Source: Mycobacterium kiyosense
Lineage (GTDB): Bacteria; Actinomycetota; Actinomycetes; Mycobacteriales; Mycobacteriaceae
Direction: 5' to 3'
Assembly (NCBI GenBank): GCA_021654635.1
Contig: AP025179.1
Span: forward strand, 5,704,001-5,768,000
DNA: 64,000 nucleotides
The first letter of the stretch is position 1, and each line of letters begins with the position of its first letter. Below are positions 36,817-47,856 of this stretch, one piece after another. The notes under the pieces are model-generated. The model saw only the letters and a list, made by a program, of their open reading frames with translations. It was not told the origin of the DNA and made no database searches. The translations under genes and the position numbers were made by a program.

Positions 36817-36830
36817 TGAAACAGGTTCTA
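36817..36830. promoter_or_regulatory. KstR-type operator before the SDR
   Basis: TGAAACAGGTTCTA agrees with TnnAACnnGTTnnA at all eight fixed positions. It is 24 bp upstream of the SDR ATG at 36793, where a repressor would block the promoter. It lies between the stop of the enoyl-CoA hydratase and the SDR start. Confidence 0.75.
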
Positions 36831-36849
36831 GCTATCGAATCATTGCGCG

Positions 36850-37785
36850 TCAGGGCTCGTCGCGGCGGGCGACCTGGGTGGGCCGGGCGGTGCGCCAGTC
36901 CTCGACTTCCGGCGGCAACCCGACCGGCATCCGGTTCTCGTTGTGGGCCGCCCAGTGCGCGTGGCCCAGTTCGTGGATGTGGAACGCGTGCCGCAGCGCC
37001 TCGGTGAAGCCCATCGCGTCGGACGCCGCGTTGACCGACGACTTCACCAGCAGCGCGGCCATCGTCGGACGCTCGGCGATGCGCCGCGCGAAAGCCAGCG
37101 TCTTCTGTTCCAACTCGTCGAGCGGGAAGACCTTGGACACCATGCCGAGCCGGTAGGCCTCGTCGGCGTCCAGCGAATCACCGGTCAGCAGCAGCTCTTT
37201 GGCTTTGCGCGGGCCGAATTCCCAAGGGTGCGCATAGTATTCGACGCCCGGCATGCCGAGCCGCACCGCGACCACGTCGCTGAATTTCGCGTTGTCGGCG
37301 GCGACGATCAGATCGCACGCCCAGATCAGCATCAGCCCCGCCGAGATCGCGTTGCCCTGCACCTGCGCGATGGTGATCTTGCGCAGGTCGCGCCAGCGGG
37401 CGGTGTTCTCGAAGAAGAAATGCCACTCCTGGTGGTAGAGCTTCTCCACGATCGGTTCCAGGGTGGCCCCGTGCGAACGGAACGTCGGGTGCTGCGTCGG
37501 ACCCGGCTTACGCTCGGCCAGCGCCGCCTCCGAACCCAGGTCGTGGCCGGCGGAGAAGTTGCGGCCGCGGGCGGCCAGGATCACCACCCGGACGGTGTCG
37601 TCGGCCTCGGCCCGCAGGAATGCCTCGTCGAGCTGCACCAGCAGGGTGCGATTCTGCGCATTGTGCTCCGCCGGCCGATTCAGCCAGATACGGGCGATGC
37701 GTCCCTCGTCGAGGGTTTCGTAAACCACCATCTCGGGGGCCGCGGGCGCCTCGGCGTTGGTGTCGGTCTGGTCGGAGAGTGTCAT
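36850..37785 (-). CDS. Enoyl-CoA hydratase/isomerase-family protein
   Basis: From ATG 37785 (MTLSDQTDTNAEAPAAPEMV) it is 311 residues; GAGGTGG is the ribosome site, and a GTG at 37797 is in frame. The oxyanion region RNFSAGHDLGSE is present. The second motif QGNAISAGLMLIWACDLIVA lacks the catalytic Glu expected after the Gly. PGVEYYAHPWEFG replaces the usual second Glu segment. This matches a mycobacterial crotonase subgroup that may act as isomerase, hydrolase or binding protein instead of a true hydratase. It is upstream of the KstR-controlled SDR on the same strand and has its own promoter region. Confidence 0.86.
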   Translation of the reverse strand: MTLSDQTDTNAEAPAAPEMVVYETLDEGRIARIWLNRPAEHNAQNRTLLVQLDEAFLRAEADDTVRVVILAARGRNFSAGHDLGSEAALAERKPGPTQHPTFRSHGATLEPIVEKLYHQEWHFFFENTARWRDLRKITIAQVQGNAISAGLMLIWACDLIVAADNAKFSDVVAVRLGMPGVEYYAHPWEFGPRKAKELLLTGDSLDADEAYRLGMVSKVFPLDELEQKTLAFARRIAERPTMAALLVKSSVNAASDAMGFTEALRHAFHIHELGHAHWAAHNENRMPVGLPPEVEDWRTARPTQVARRDEP

Positions 37786-38078
37786 TGCCCACCTCACTAG
37801 TCACGGGCTGGTCTTTACACATTACGGCCAGTGTGTAAGCGGAAATCGCTGGGGCTGCCGCGGCTGCCGACACCGAAAGAGATACTCGAGTGGCTTCCCT
37901 TACAGTTGAGGAATGCCTACCAAGACCGACCACGGTGATATCGGCGACGTCGAACCGCTGGCGGACAGCACCGCCAGCCAGGCCCGGCGCGTCGTCGCCG
38001 CCTACGCCAACGACGCCGACGAGTGCCGCGTCTTCTTGTCCATGCTCGGCATTGGTCCGGCGAAACACGAGAGAGCTA

Positions 38079-39528
<1,450 letters not shown>

Positions 39529-39615
39529 CCGGCAAGTCCCACCGAACCCGTGGTGTTGGCGGCGATTCGCTGTGATACTCAGATGCGGCGCTGCGGCGCG
39601 GAGGGAGGGGTGCAG

Positions 39616-40196
39616 GTGAAGATCCGTCGCGGGCTGGCCGCCGGTGCCGTCGTCAGCACAGCCGTCGCATTCGGCATGGCGCTGGATTCGGACACCCCGG
39701 CCTACGCGATCGGGCCGCCCCCGGACGGCACCTACGCGTTCAACCAGGCCGGCGTGTCCGGCGCCACCTGGACCATCGGCGCGCTGTGCGTGCAGCCGTC
39801 GGGAACGCGCAACATGAACGACTATTCGGACCCGATCGTCATCGCGATGAACTGCGCGCTGAACATCGTCAGCACCACCCCGGCGAACAACACCCGCGCC
39901 GAACATCTGCAGAACTTCAGCGGCCGGGCCCGGATGACCAGCATGCTGTGGACGCTGCAGGTCAGCAAGGCCGAAGGCGTGGTGTGCCCGGACGGCACCT
40001 TCGCCCCCCAGCAGCGAGACCTACGCGTTCAGCGACGAAACCCTGACCGGCACCCACACCACCCTGCACGGGGGCGGTGTGCGGCCTGCAGCCGGACATG
40101 AAGAAGGAGCCGTTCTCGCTGTCGCAGGTGGGGCCGCCGCCCAGCCCGATCGAACGTTATCCGTTGGAGTGCAACGACATTGCGATCTGCTTCTGA
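39616..40196 (+). CDS. Secreted protein, Rv3491-like, two apparent frameshifts
   Basis: GTG 39616 follows GGAGGGG. MKIRRGLAAGAVVSTAVAFG then AYA is a signal peptide. The mature part reads GPPPDGTYAFNQAGVSGATW and on to VCPDGTFAP. The frame changes at six C (40004-40009), giving SSETYAFSDETLTGTHTT, and again at five G (40070-40074), giving VCGLQPDMKKEPFSLSQ and the end ECNDIAICF. Both shifts are +1. About 192 residues. It sits between otsA and the mce4-associated genes as Rv3491 does. Function unknown. Confidence 0.82.
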
Positions 40197-40202
40197 TCGC
40201 GA

Positions 40203-40694
40203 TCAGATCGGTTTGATGAAGGCGATCAGCCACTTGCCGCCGATGCGCTGGAACTCCACCCGCACCCGGATGCCTTCGTAGATCGGCTGGCGCGCCTTGT
40301 CGGTGACGGTGCGGTTCATGAACACCATCACCGCGGCGGAATTGCGGTTGGCCTCCATGACGCCCACGCCCACGACGTTGGCCTGGATCACCACCTCGCG
40401 CTTCTTGGCCTCCGGGATGATCTGCTCGTTGGCCCGCTTCTTGAACTCTTGGCGGTAGTCGGGCGTCATCATCGGATAGGTGTCGCCGAGGCTGCGCTCG
40501 ACGGTTTGGAAGTCGTAGCCGAGGACCTGCGGCATCTCCTTGGCCACCAGCGTGGGCAAAGCGTCGCGCGCCGCCTGGGCACCGCGCGCCTGGACCCGGT
40601 CCCAGTAGTACCAGCCCCCCACGGCCGACAGCCCGACGATCGCGACGATCGCCAGGTAGGCGGCGGCGGTGGCAAGCCACCGCGACCATCGCAT
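40203..40694 (-). CDS. Mce-associated membrane protein, distal (Rv3492c-like)
   Basis: 163 residues. An N-terminal membrane anchor (LAIVAIVGLSAVGGWYYW) is followed by an extracytoplasmic domain with DTYPMMTPDYRQEFKKRANE and IGGKWLIAFIKPI, the Mas protein pattern (NTF2-like fold). It is the last gene of the mce4 operon; its ATG overlaps the stop of the preceding gene by one base. Mas proteins are thought to stabilise or help the Mce complex. Confidence 0.92.
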   Translation of the reverse strand: MRWSRWLATAAAYLAIVAIVGLSAVGGWYYWDRVQARGAQAARDALPTLVAKEMPQVLGYDFQTVERSLGDTYPMMTPDYRQEFKKRANEQIIPEAKKREVVIQANVVGVGVMEANRNSAAVMVFMNRTVTDKARQPIYEGIRVRVEFQRIGGKWLIAFIKPI

Positions 40695-41415
40695 CAGTTG
40701 CCCCCGTCGGGGTACATCAGGTCGTAGGCGGTCATCCGGCCCGTCTCGTCCCGTGCACGATGACCCGCATCCGGTAGGGCTCCGACGGCTTGTTGACCCC
40801 GTCCATGTCGGCGACCGTCACCCGAACCGCCACCAGCACCGCCGCGTTGTCGCTGACCGAGTCGATGCTCTCCAGGCCAGCGCCGGTGATGACCGCTTCC
40901 GAGGACGAGTTGGTCTTGCGGAAGATCGTCTTGAGGATCTCGATGTTCTCCGCGCCGAACTTGGCGCGCAGCGGGCCGCTGGTCCCGTTGACGAAACGGC
41001 TCACCGCCTCGTCGATGTTGTCCATGGTGTGGCTGTACATGTTGACCACGGTCTGGGTGGCGGTGTCGACGAACCGCTGCTCACGGGCCTGCTCGGCCCG
41101 CGCGTTCCGATGTTGGGTCACCAGCGCGGTGACGCCGGCGGTCAGTGCGGCGATCACCATCACCGCCGCCACCAGCGACACCCAGCCGACCACGCGGCGG
41201 TTGGGCTGCCGGCGCCGCGGCGGCCGGACCGTCGGGCGGGTCTTGCTGGCTGCGGCCGGGTGTGCGGTCTTCTTCGGGGCGACGACGACGGTCTCGGCGG
41301 CACCCGCCGTCGCCTCGCGTTCGACCTGTTGGGTTTTCGGGGGGCCTGCTGCGCGCGCGGCCTTGCGGCGCACACGCTGCGTCGTCGGTACTTCTTCGGT
41401 CACCACTGAATCCAC
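40694..41415 (-). CDS. Mce-associated membrane protein (Rv3493c-like), one apparent frameshift
   Basis: The basic, Ala/Lys-rich cytosolic N-terminus (about 75 residues) precedes a membrane helix (VGWVSLVAAVMVIAALTAGV) and an extracytoplasmic Mas domain (MYSHTMDNIDEAVSRFVNGT). The open frame ends early at RMRVIVHGTRRAG. Adding one C to the CCC at 40750-40752 restores RDETGRMTAYDLMYPDGGN and the stop at 40694, the end expected from Mtb. About 240 residues. Here the error is a missing base, unlike most others in the window. Confidence 0.88.
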
Positions 41416-41428
41416 GTCGGCTGCTCGG

Positions 41429-43111
41429 CTAAAGCGGTTTGGGCGCGAGCATCAGGTCCACCCAGTTCTCGGCGCCGGCTGCGCCGGTCACGCCGGACGC
41501 GAAGATACCAGTGCCGCCCGCCGGATCCTTGAACAGGCCGGTCGACGGGTCATAGGTGGTGTAGGCCGGACCACTGGCCTGCGGTTCCGGACCGGGCGCC
41601 GGACCGGTGCCCAGCGGTGGCGGCGGCGGCTCGAGGTACTTGGGGTACGGCAGCTGCGGCGGCACCGGCGGGTAGTTCGGCGGCATGTACGACGGGTTGC
41701 CCGGCGGCGGCGGGACGTTGTTCGGCGGCGGCGGGTCGTAGGCCGGCTGATGCGGAGCCGGACCGGGGCCCGGGGTCACTCCGGGCGGCGGCGGGCCGAC
41801 GATCGGGATGCCCGGGTCTGGGTCCGCACCCGGCGGAATGAAGGGGAAATGGTTGGGCGGCAGGATGTTCAGCCCGTTGGTGACCGGTGTGCCGTACGGG
41901 ATCGGCGGTCCGCGCCACGGGTTGGTGCCCAGCGGCACGTACCCGCGCGGGTCACGGCACATCTGCACGGTGGGTGCCCGCTTGCCGGGGAATTCCTGGC
42001 AGGGATAGTTGCGGGCGCCACGCACCGTGGTCGGGTCGTTCTGCGCGGCCTTGCAGTACATGTCGCGCGGGACTTCGCGCACCGTCTCGTCGGCCGGTGT
42101 GCGCATCAACGGGGCCGGGATGAAGCCGGTGCTGCATGGCGGCGGGTCGTTGAGGTCCAGCTTGAAGTCCAGTTTCGCGCCCTCGTCCTGGGGTGCGCCG
42201 CCGGCCGCGGTGGTGATCGCGGCGAACAGGGCCGGGAACACGACCAGCAGCTGCTCGATCGACTTGTGATAGATCACGCCCACCCGGCCCAGGTTGGCCA
42301 TGTTCGCCGCCAGCGCCGGGAACGACGGGCGGATCCCGGTGAGCGTCTCGTTGGCCTGGTCGATCGCCCCGGGCGCGATGGCCAGCGTGTCACGCAGCCG
42401 CGGGTCGGCCTGGCGGACCTCGGAGGTGAACCGCGCCAGCCCCTCGGCCAGCGTCTTGATGTCGGCGCCGGCGCGGACCTGTGCCTGCAGGAACGGCCCG
42501 GCCTGGTCGATCAGCTGCGACACCTGCGGGTAGTCGGCGTTGGCCTCGTCCACCAGCAGCCGGGCCGACTCGATCATCCTGGCCAACTCCGGACCGGTGC
42601 CGTTGGTGGCCAGGAACGCTTCGTGCAACACCTCCCGCAGCCGGGTGTCACCCAGGCTGTTGACCAGCGTCTCGGCCTTCTTCAGCAGGTCCGCGACGTC
42701 CTGACCGATGCGGGTGTTGGCGCGTTCGATCTTGGCTCCGTTACGCAGCTTGCCCGGCGCCGGATTCGCCGGGGGCACCAGGTCGATGTACTGCTCGCCG
42801 ATCGCCGACACGCTCTTGACGGTGGCGGTGACGTTGGCCGGGATCGGGGTCCCGCTGTTGAGCCGCATTTGCGCGGTGACGCCGCTGGGGTTGAGCCCGA
42901 CGGATTCCACCCGGCCGACGGCCACCCCCCGGTAGGTGACGTTGGCGTTCTTGTACAGCCCGCCGCCGGCCTCGAAGTCGGCGCTCACACCGTAGGTTCC
43001 GATGCCGAACGTGGCCGGCAACCGCAGGTAGAAGACGCCCATCACGGTCAGGGTGATGACCGTGATGATGGCGAATATCCACAGCTGGATTCTGGTGAGT
43101 CTGTCGATCAT
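41429..43111 (-). CDS. mce4F: Mce4F, cholesterol-import substrate-binding protein
   Basis: 560 residues. Membrane anchor IWAIITVITLTVMGVFYLRL-type at 10-30, MlaD/Mce domain (YGVSADFEAGGGLYKNANVT, YRGVAVGRVESVGLNPSGV) and a helical MCE C-domain. A long Pro-rich tail from about residue 400 (PPPPGVTPGPGPAPHQPAYD) is typical of Mce F proteins. It is the last of six Mce4 subunits that form the periplasmic needle through which cholesterol passes to the YrbE4AB permease. Confidence 0.96.
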   Translation of the reverse strand: MIDRLTRIQLWIFAIITVITLTVMGVFYLRLPATFGIGTYGVSADFEAGGGLYKNANVTYRGVAVGRVESVGLNPSGVTAQMRLNSGTPIPANVTATVKSVSAIGEQYIDLVPPANPAPGKLRNGAKIERANTRIGQDVADLLKKAETLVNSLGDTRLREVLHEAFLATNGTGPELARMIESARLLVDEANADYPQVSQLIDQAGPFLQAQVRAGADIKTLAEGLARFTSEVRQADPRLRDTLAIAPGAIDQANETLTGIRPSFPALAANMANLGRVGVIYHKSIEQLLVVFPALFAAITTAAGGAPQDEGAKLDFKLDLNDPPPCSTGFIPAPLMRTPADETVREVPRDMYCKAAQNDPTTVRGARNYPCQEFPGKRAPTVQMCRDPRGYVPLGTNPWRGPPIPYGTPVTNGLNILPPNHFPFIPPGADPDPGIPIVGPPPPGVTPGPGPAPHQPAYDPPPPNNVPPPPGNPSYMPPNYPPVPPQLPYPKYLEPPPPPLGTGPAPGPEPQASGPAYTTYDPSTGLFKDPAGGTGIFASGVTGAAGAENWVDLMLAPKPL

Positions 43112-43122
43112 CTGGGCCGCCT

Positions 43123-44277
43123 CTACTGTGACGCCGTGCCGGGCGGGATCTTGAACGGGTCGGCCGCTTGTCCGGACAGGTTGGCCAGCTCACCCATCAG
43201 GAAGTTCGGCGCGTTGAGCACTTCGTCCATGTGCATCATGTTCGGGTCCAGCGCGTAGCTGGTGGTGAAGAACGTCTCCCCGATCCGGCGCAGGGTCAGG
43301 TCGAACGTGGTGAACACGTTGAGGTAGTCACCGCGCACCGCCTGCTTGATGCCGAAGTTGGGGAACGGGAACGTCAGCATGATCTGCAGCGACGTGACGA
43401 AGTTCTTGCGATTGTCGTTGAGCGCCTTGATCGCCGAGTACAGATCTTTGACGTCGGCGGCGAAGTCCGACTTGGTCTTGGACAGCACGTTGGAGGCGAC
43501 GTTGGCCAGTCGCCGCAGCGAGCTGAACGCCTCCACGATGTGGTCACGGTTCTTGTTGAGCACGCGGATCGCTTCGGGCAGCGTGTCCAGCGTGCGACCC
43601 AGGTTGTCCTTGTCGCGCGCCAGGATCGACGAGAACCGGTCCAGCCCCTCCATCGCGCCGATGATGTCGTTGACCTGGCGGTTGAGGCCGGCGGTCAGCT
43701 CGGCCAGCCGGGGCACCAGGTCGACGAACTGGCCTTGGCGGCCGGCGACGGCCTGATACGTCTCGTCGGTGATCTCTTCCAGCGCACCGACATTGCCTTT
43801 GTTCACCACCACGCCCAGCGCCGAGAAGACCTCCTCGGTAGTCGGGAAGCGGCCGGTGTTGGCCTCGGGGATCCGCGCCCCGTTGCCCAGCCGGCCCTGC
43901 GCGGGCTTGTCGGTGGGCGCGGCCAATTCGATGTGCAGCGAACCCAGCAGCGAGGTCTGGGCAACTCTGGCGACTGCGTTGGCGGGCAGCACCACGTTTT
44001 TGTCCAGCGCCAATTTGACTGCCGCATAGAAAGATCCGTCGGCGCGCTGCTCGGCCGCGACACCGGCGACGCTGCCCACGGTGACGTCGTCGACGAACAC
44101 CGGCGAGTTCTGCGGCAGGGTGGAGATGTCGGGCAGTTCCACGGTCACCGAATAGGCCCCGCTGCCGTGGCCCGCGGTTCCGGGCATGGACAACGAGTTC
44201 AAGCCGCCGAACGAGCAGCCGGCCAGCAACGTGCAGCCGACCAGCAACACGCTGCCGCGCAACAAGATTCGCCTCAT
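43123..44277 (-). CDS. mce4E: Mce4E lipoprotein (LprN)
   Basis: 384 residues, MRRILLRGSVLLVGCTLLAG CSFGG, with lipobox LLAGC (Cys near 21). The MCE domain follows (YSVTVELPDISTLPQNSPVF, VTVGSVAGVAAEQ), then helical segments. Mce E subunits are the lipid-anchored members of each Mce complex. It overlaps mce4D by 4 bp and ends 12 bp before mce4F. Confidence 0.96.
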   Translation of the reverse strand: MRRILLRGSVLLVGCTLLAGCSFGGLNSLSMPGTAGHGSGAYSVTVELPDISTLPQNSPVFVDDVTVGSVAGVAAEQRADGSFYAAVKLALDKNVVLPANAVARVAQTSLLGSLHIELAAPTDKPAQGRLGNGARIPEANTGRFPTTEEVFSALGVVVNKGNVGALEEITDETYQAVAGRQGQFVDLVPRLAELTAGLNRQVNDIIGAMEGLDRFSSILARDKDNLGRTLDTLPEAIRVLNKNRDHIVEAFSSLRRLANVASNVLSKTKSDFAADVKDLYSAIKALNDNRKNFVTSLQIMLTFPFPNFGIKQAVRGDYLNVFTTFDLTLRRIGETFFTTSYALDPNMMHMDEVLNAPNFLMGELANLSGQAADPFKIPPGTASQ

Positions 44278-45740
44278 CGGCCGCCCCTTGTTCGGCCGGC
44301 AACGGGCCGGGGGCGGGTCCCGGAGTGGCCCGGGGCTGCGGCAGGCGCGGCGGGACCGGGAGCTGCGGCGGGGCCGGGACCGGGCGCTGCGGCAGGGCCC
44401 GGGGCGGGACCGAAGCCCGGTGGCGAGCCCGCGGCCGGGGCCGGAGCCGCCGGCGGGTTCAACAGGCTCTGCAGGTCGGTGACGTTGCTGGGCGCCGGTC
44501 GTCCCGAACCGGGCGCAGGAATCCAGGTCAGCTCCGGAACCGGCGTCTCCGCCTTGGCCTGGGTGGCGGGCGTGTCGTAGATGATCTGGCCCTTGTAGGC
44601 GGTGATCGTGTTGATCGGGTGGAACATGATCGGCGGATAGTTCACGGTGAGCCGGCGCAGCACCGGCCCCAGCCGCTCGCGGCAGATCTCGGCGCGCCGG
44701 TAGTAGTCGGGCGCCGACGGCCCGCCCGCGGTGTCGAAGGATCCGCCGCAGATGAATTGCACCGGGTTCAGGAAGTTGGGCAGCGACAGCAGACCGTTCA
44801 GGGTGCCCTGCGCCGGGTCGTAGATGTTGTAGAAGTTCGAGATGCCGGGCCCCGCGACGTGCAGCACCTGCTCGATGTTGTCGCTCTGATCGCTCAGGGT
44901 CTGGGTGAAGTCCTTGAGTTGGTTGACAGTTTCGATCAGGTTCGAGTTGTTCTCCTGCAGAAAACCCCGCACGTCGGACAGCGCCTGGTTCAGGGTGCCC
45001 AGCGTCTGGTCGAGGTCGCGCGAGCTGTCCGCCAGCACCTGCGACACCGACGCCACATGGCCGGCGAACTGCACGATCTGCTCGTTGCTCTGGGACAGCG
45101 CGTCGACGAGAACCTGCAGATTCTTGACCGTGCTGAAAATGTCGCTACGCGAATCCCCAAGGCGCCCAGCCACTTGCGCGAGCTCGGTGAGTGCGCTGTG
45201 GAACGACTGGCCGTTGCCGTCCAGGGTGTTGGCGGCCTGGTTGATCGCCGCGCCCAGCGGACCCTGCATTTCGCCCGCGGCCGGGCTGAGCGACACCGAC
45301 AGCTGGGTCAGCGCTTCCTTGACCTCGTCCCATTCCACCGGCACGCCGGTGCGGGTCAGGTCGATGACGGCACCCTCCGGTAGCACCGCGCCCCCGGTGT
45401 AGGCCGGCGTGAGCTGAATGAACCTCGCCGCCACCAGGTTCGGCGAGATGATCACGGCCTTGGCGTCCCTGGGGATCTTGACGTCGTCGGACACCTTCAT
45501 GACGATCACCACGCGTTTGTCCTGCGGCTCGATCGATTCGATCTTGCCCACCGGCACACCCAGCACACGAACCTGGTCGCCCGGGTAGAGCCCGACGGCG
45601 GAGGTGAAGTACGCGGTCACCTTGCGGCCGCCGCCGCCGGCGGAGAACAGCACGTAGGCACCGCCCACCAGCGCCGCGACCAGCGCGACGATGGTGATGG
45701 TCCGCAGCCCCTTGCTGCCGAGTCGTCTGGGGCCGGTCAT
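44274..45740 (-). CDS. mce4D: Mce4D
   Basis: 488 residues. Membrane anchor TITIVALVAALVGGAYVLFS, MCE domain with LYPGDQVRVLGVPVGKIESI, helical region, then an Ala/Pro/Gly-rich tail from about 430 that is longer than the Mtb protein (about 451 residues). The tail is repetitive GPAPGPAAAPGP-like DNA, prone to expansion. Overlaps of 4 bp at both ends (ATGA) couple it to mce4C and mce4E. Confidence 0.95.
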   Translation of the reverse strand: MTGPRRLGSKGLRTITIVALVAALVGGAYVLFSAGGGGRKVTAYFTSAVGLYPGDQVRVLGVPVGKIESIEPQDKRVVIVMKVSDDVKIPRDAKAVIISPNLVAARFIQLTPAYTGGAVLPEGAVIDLTRTGVPVEWDEVKEALTQLSVSLSPAAGEMQGPLGAAINQAANTLDGNGQSFHSALTELAQVAGRLGDSRSDIFSTVKNLQVLVDALSQSNEQIVQFAGHVASVSQVLADSSRDLDQTLGTLNQALSDVRGFLQENNSNLIETVNQLKDFTQTLSDQSDNIEQVLHVAGPGISNFYNIYDPAQGTLNGLLSLPNFLNPVQFICGGSFDTAGGPSAPDYYRRAEICRERLGPVLRRLTVNYPPIMFHPINTITAYKGQIIYDTPATQAKAETPVPELTWIPAPGSGRPAPSNVTDLQSLLNPPAAPAPAAGSPPGFGPAPGPAAAPGPGPAAAPGPAAPAAAPGHSGTRPRPVAGRTRGGR

Positions 45741-46819
45741 GGTGACTTCGGCCTGATCGTCCAGCGTTCCTGGATCATTCCGCGCAGGTAGTCGGCCAGG
45801 CTGTCGGGCAGCTTGCCGGGCTGGAAGACCACGTCGAACATGGTCGCCACCAGCGGGGCCGGGATCGCACCGAAGACGTTGACGTTGAATCCGGGACCCG
45901 AACCCACCACCTCGCCCAGGGTGGTGGCGTAGGTGGGCAGCCGCTTGAGCGCCTCGGTGATGTAGTCCCGGCGTTCGTTGAGATTGGCCAGCACCTGGTT
46001 GATCTTGGTCAGGGCCGGGCCGAACTCCCGGCGGTTGTCGTTGACGAAACCGGAGAGCTGCGCGGAGACGCCCTGGATGCCGGAGATCAGCGAACTCAGT
46101 GCGGCGCGGCGCTCGTCGAGAGCGGCGAACAACGCATCGCCGTCGTCCACCAGTTTGCGGACCTGCCCGGCCCGGTCGGACAGCACCGCCGTCACCGACT
46201 TGGCGTGCGCCAGCAGGCCCTGCAGCGCCTCGTCGCGGCTGTTCAGGGTGCGCGACAGCGTGGTGACGCCGTCCAGCGCGCCGCGCAGACCCGGGGTCGC
46301 GTCGTGCAGCGTGTCGGTGAGCACCTTCAGTGCGTGCTCGAACTGCGGCTTGTTCAGGTTGTTGGCGTTCTGGCCGAGATCCTCCAGCGCGCCGGCCAGC
46401 GTGTACGGCGTGGTGGTCCGGCTCAGCGGGATCGTGGTGGCATGCCCGGAGCCGCCCGGGCTCACCGAGATGGAGCGCTCACCGAGGATGGTGTCGGTGC
46501 GGATCGCCGCCAGCGACTGGTCGCCGACCACCACGTGGCGATCGACGCTGAACGTGACCTTGGCGCTGTCTCCGGCCAGGGCCACGTCCGACACCTTGCC
46601 CACCTTCACGCCCGACACCGTGACGTTGTTGCCCGGCGTGATGCCGCCGGCGTCGCTGAAGTAGGCGGTGTAGCTGTTGCCCTGCGGCCAGAACGGCAGG
46701 CTGGCGTAACCGAAGGCGATGAGCACGACGAAGGTGACCACCGCAAGGCCGATGATGCCGGTGCGCAGTGGATCCTGGTCGCGCTTGCTGGCCGGCTGTT
46801 TACTGCTTGGCAAAGGCAC
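45737..46819 (-). CDS. mce4C: Mce4C
   Basis: 360 residues from GTG 46819 (MPLPSSKQPASKRDQDPLRT) with GGAGG close upstream. The longer open frame reaching 47140 is antiparallel noise through mce4B. Membrane segment IIGLAVVTFVVLIAFGYASL, MCE domain (YFSDAGGITPGNNVTVSGVK) and helical C-domain ending QERWTIRPKSP. It overlaps the end of mce4B by 20 bp. Confidence 0.94.
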   Translation of the reverse strand: MPLPSSKQPASKRDQDPLRTGIIGLAVVTFVVLIAFGYASLPFWPQGNSYTAYFSDAGGITPGNNVTVSGVKVGKVSDVALAGDSAKVTFSVDRHVVVGDQSLAAIRTDTILGERSISVSPGGSGHATTIPLSRTTTPYTLAGALEDLGQNANNLNKPQFEHALKVLTDTLHDATPGLRGALDGVTTLSRTLNSRDEALQGLLAHAKSVTAVLSDRAGQVRKLVDDGDALFAALDERRAALSSLISGIQGVSAQLSGFVNDNRREFGPALTKINQVLANLNERRDYITEALKRLPTYATTLGEVVGSGPGFNVNVFGAIPAPLVATMFDVVFQPGKLPDSLADYLRGMIQERWTIRPKSP

Positions 46820-47856
46820 ACCTCCCCTTGCTGGAGTCGACCTGGCCACCGAGTCCCAAGCGGATGTCCGAGCCGGCCGGCCCGTTGATTTTGATGGTGA
46901 CCGAGCAGAAGTAGATGTTGAAGAACGATCCGTAGGTGCCGAGCGCGGCCAGCCGCAGGTAGTCCTCGCCCAGTTGCTCCACGTCGTTGTTGATCTCGGC
47001 TTTGCGGGTGTCCAACTCGGTGGCCAGCGGCCGGGCGTTCTCCAGCACACCCTGCAGCGGCCGACGCGAATTACGAAGCAGCTCAGCCAGATTCGTCGTG
47101 GTCGAGGCCAGCGGCGGGATGGCGCCGGCGATTGGATCACGGTTTTTGGCCAGCCCTTCGATCAGCTGCTGCAGTTGGTCGACGCTGGTGGAGAACTGAG
47201 CGCTGCGTGCATCGACGGTCCCCAGCACGGTGTTGAGGTTGGTGATCACGTCGCCGATGAGCTGGTCCCGCCTGCCCAGCGCCGAGGAGAAGGAACTGGT
47301 GTCGGCGAGCAGATTGGACAACGCCCCGCCCTGGCCCTGCAGCAGTTCGATCAGGGCACCGCTGATCGCGTTCACCTTGTCCGCGTCCAGCCCCTTGAGC
47401 ACCGGCTTGAGCCCACCCAGCAGGGCGTCGAGGTCCAGGGCCGGCTGGGTGTGCGAGGAGTTGATGGTGCCGCCGGGCGGCAGTTTGCGCAGCTCGCCGG
47501 GCCCGGAGGTGATCTCCAAAAAACCGGTCACCGACCAGGTTCTCGTAACGGACCACCGCGCGGGTGGACGAGTACAGGGTGTAGCGCTCGTCGACGCCGA
47601 ACTCGACGTCCACGGTGTTGTCCGGGTTCAGCTTGACCCCGGAGACCGCACCGACGGGCACGCCCGCGATCCGGACCTTCTGGCCGCCCTTGAGCCGGGA
47701 CGCGTCCAGGAAGGTGGCGTGATACGTACGCTCCGAACCGAATCGGAAGTCGCCGAACACCACCACCAGCGCCGCACTCACCAACAGCATGACCACGGTG
47801 AAGATGCTCACCTTGATCACCATCGAGCGGTGCGACGGAACTGACCCGGCGGCCAT
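46800..47856 (-). CDS. mce4B: Mce4B, one apparent frameshift
   Basis: It starts MAAGSVPSHRSMVIKVSIFT with a membrane anchor and the MCE domain (YHATFLDASRLKGGQKVRIA, NLVGDRF). At six A (47518-47523 on the plus strand) the frame shifts. With one removed it reads GDRFLEITSGPGELRKLPPG and continues to KGRCAFAKQ. The full length is about 351 residues, the usual Mce B size. The ATG overlaps the mce4A stop by one base. As all other subunits are intact, an error is more likely than a broken operon. Confidence 0.94.

Noticed and set aside
40790..43258. 822-residue plus-strand open frame opposite mce4F and the Mas gene
   Set aside because: Composition is Arg/Gly/Val-rich without any domain, and the minus strand carries clear Mce and Mas proteins. 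It is the usual antisense open frame of GC-rich codon bias.
45737..47140. mce4C starting as far upstream as 47140
   Set aside because: The extra N-terminus lies inside mce4B in another frame and has no MCE or anchor features. GTG 46819 with GGAGG gives the normal size.
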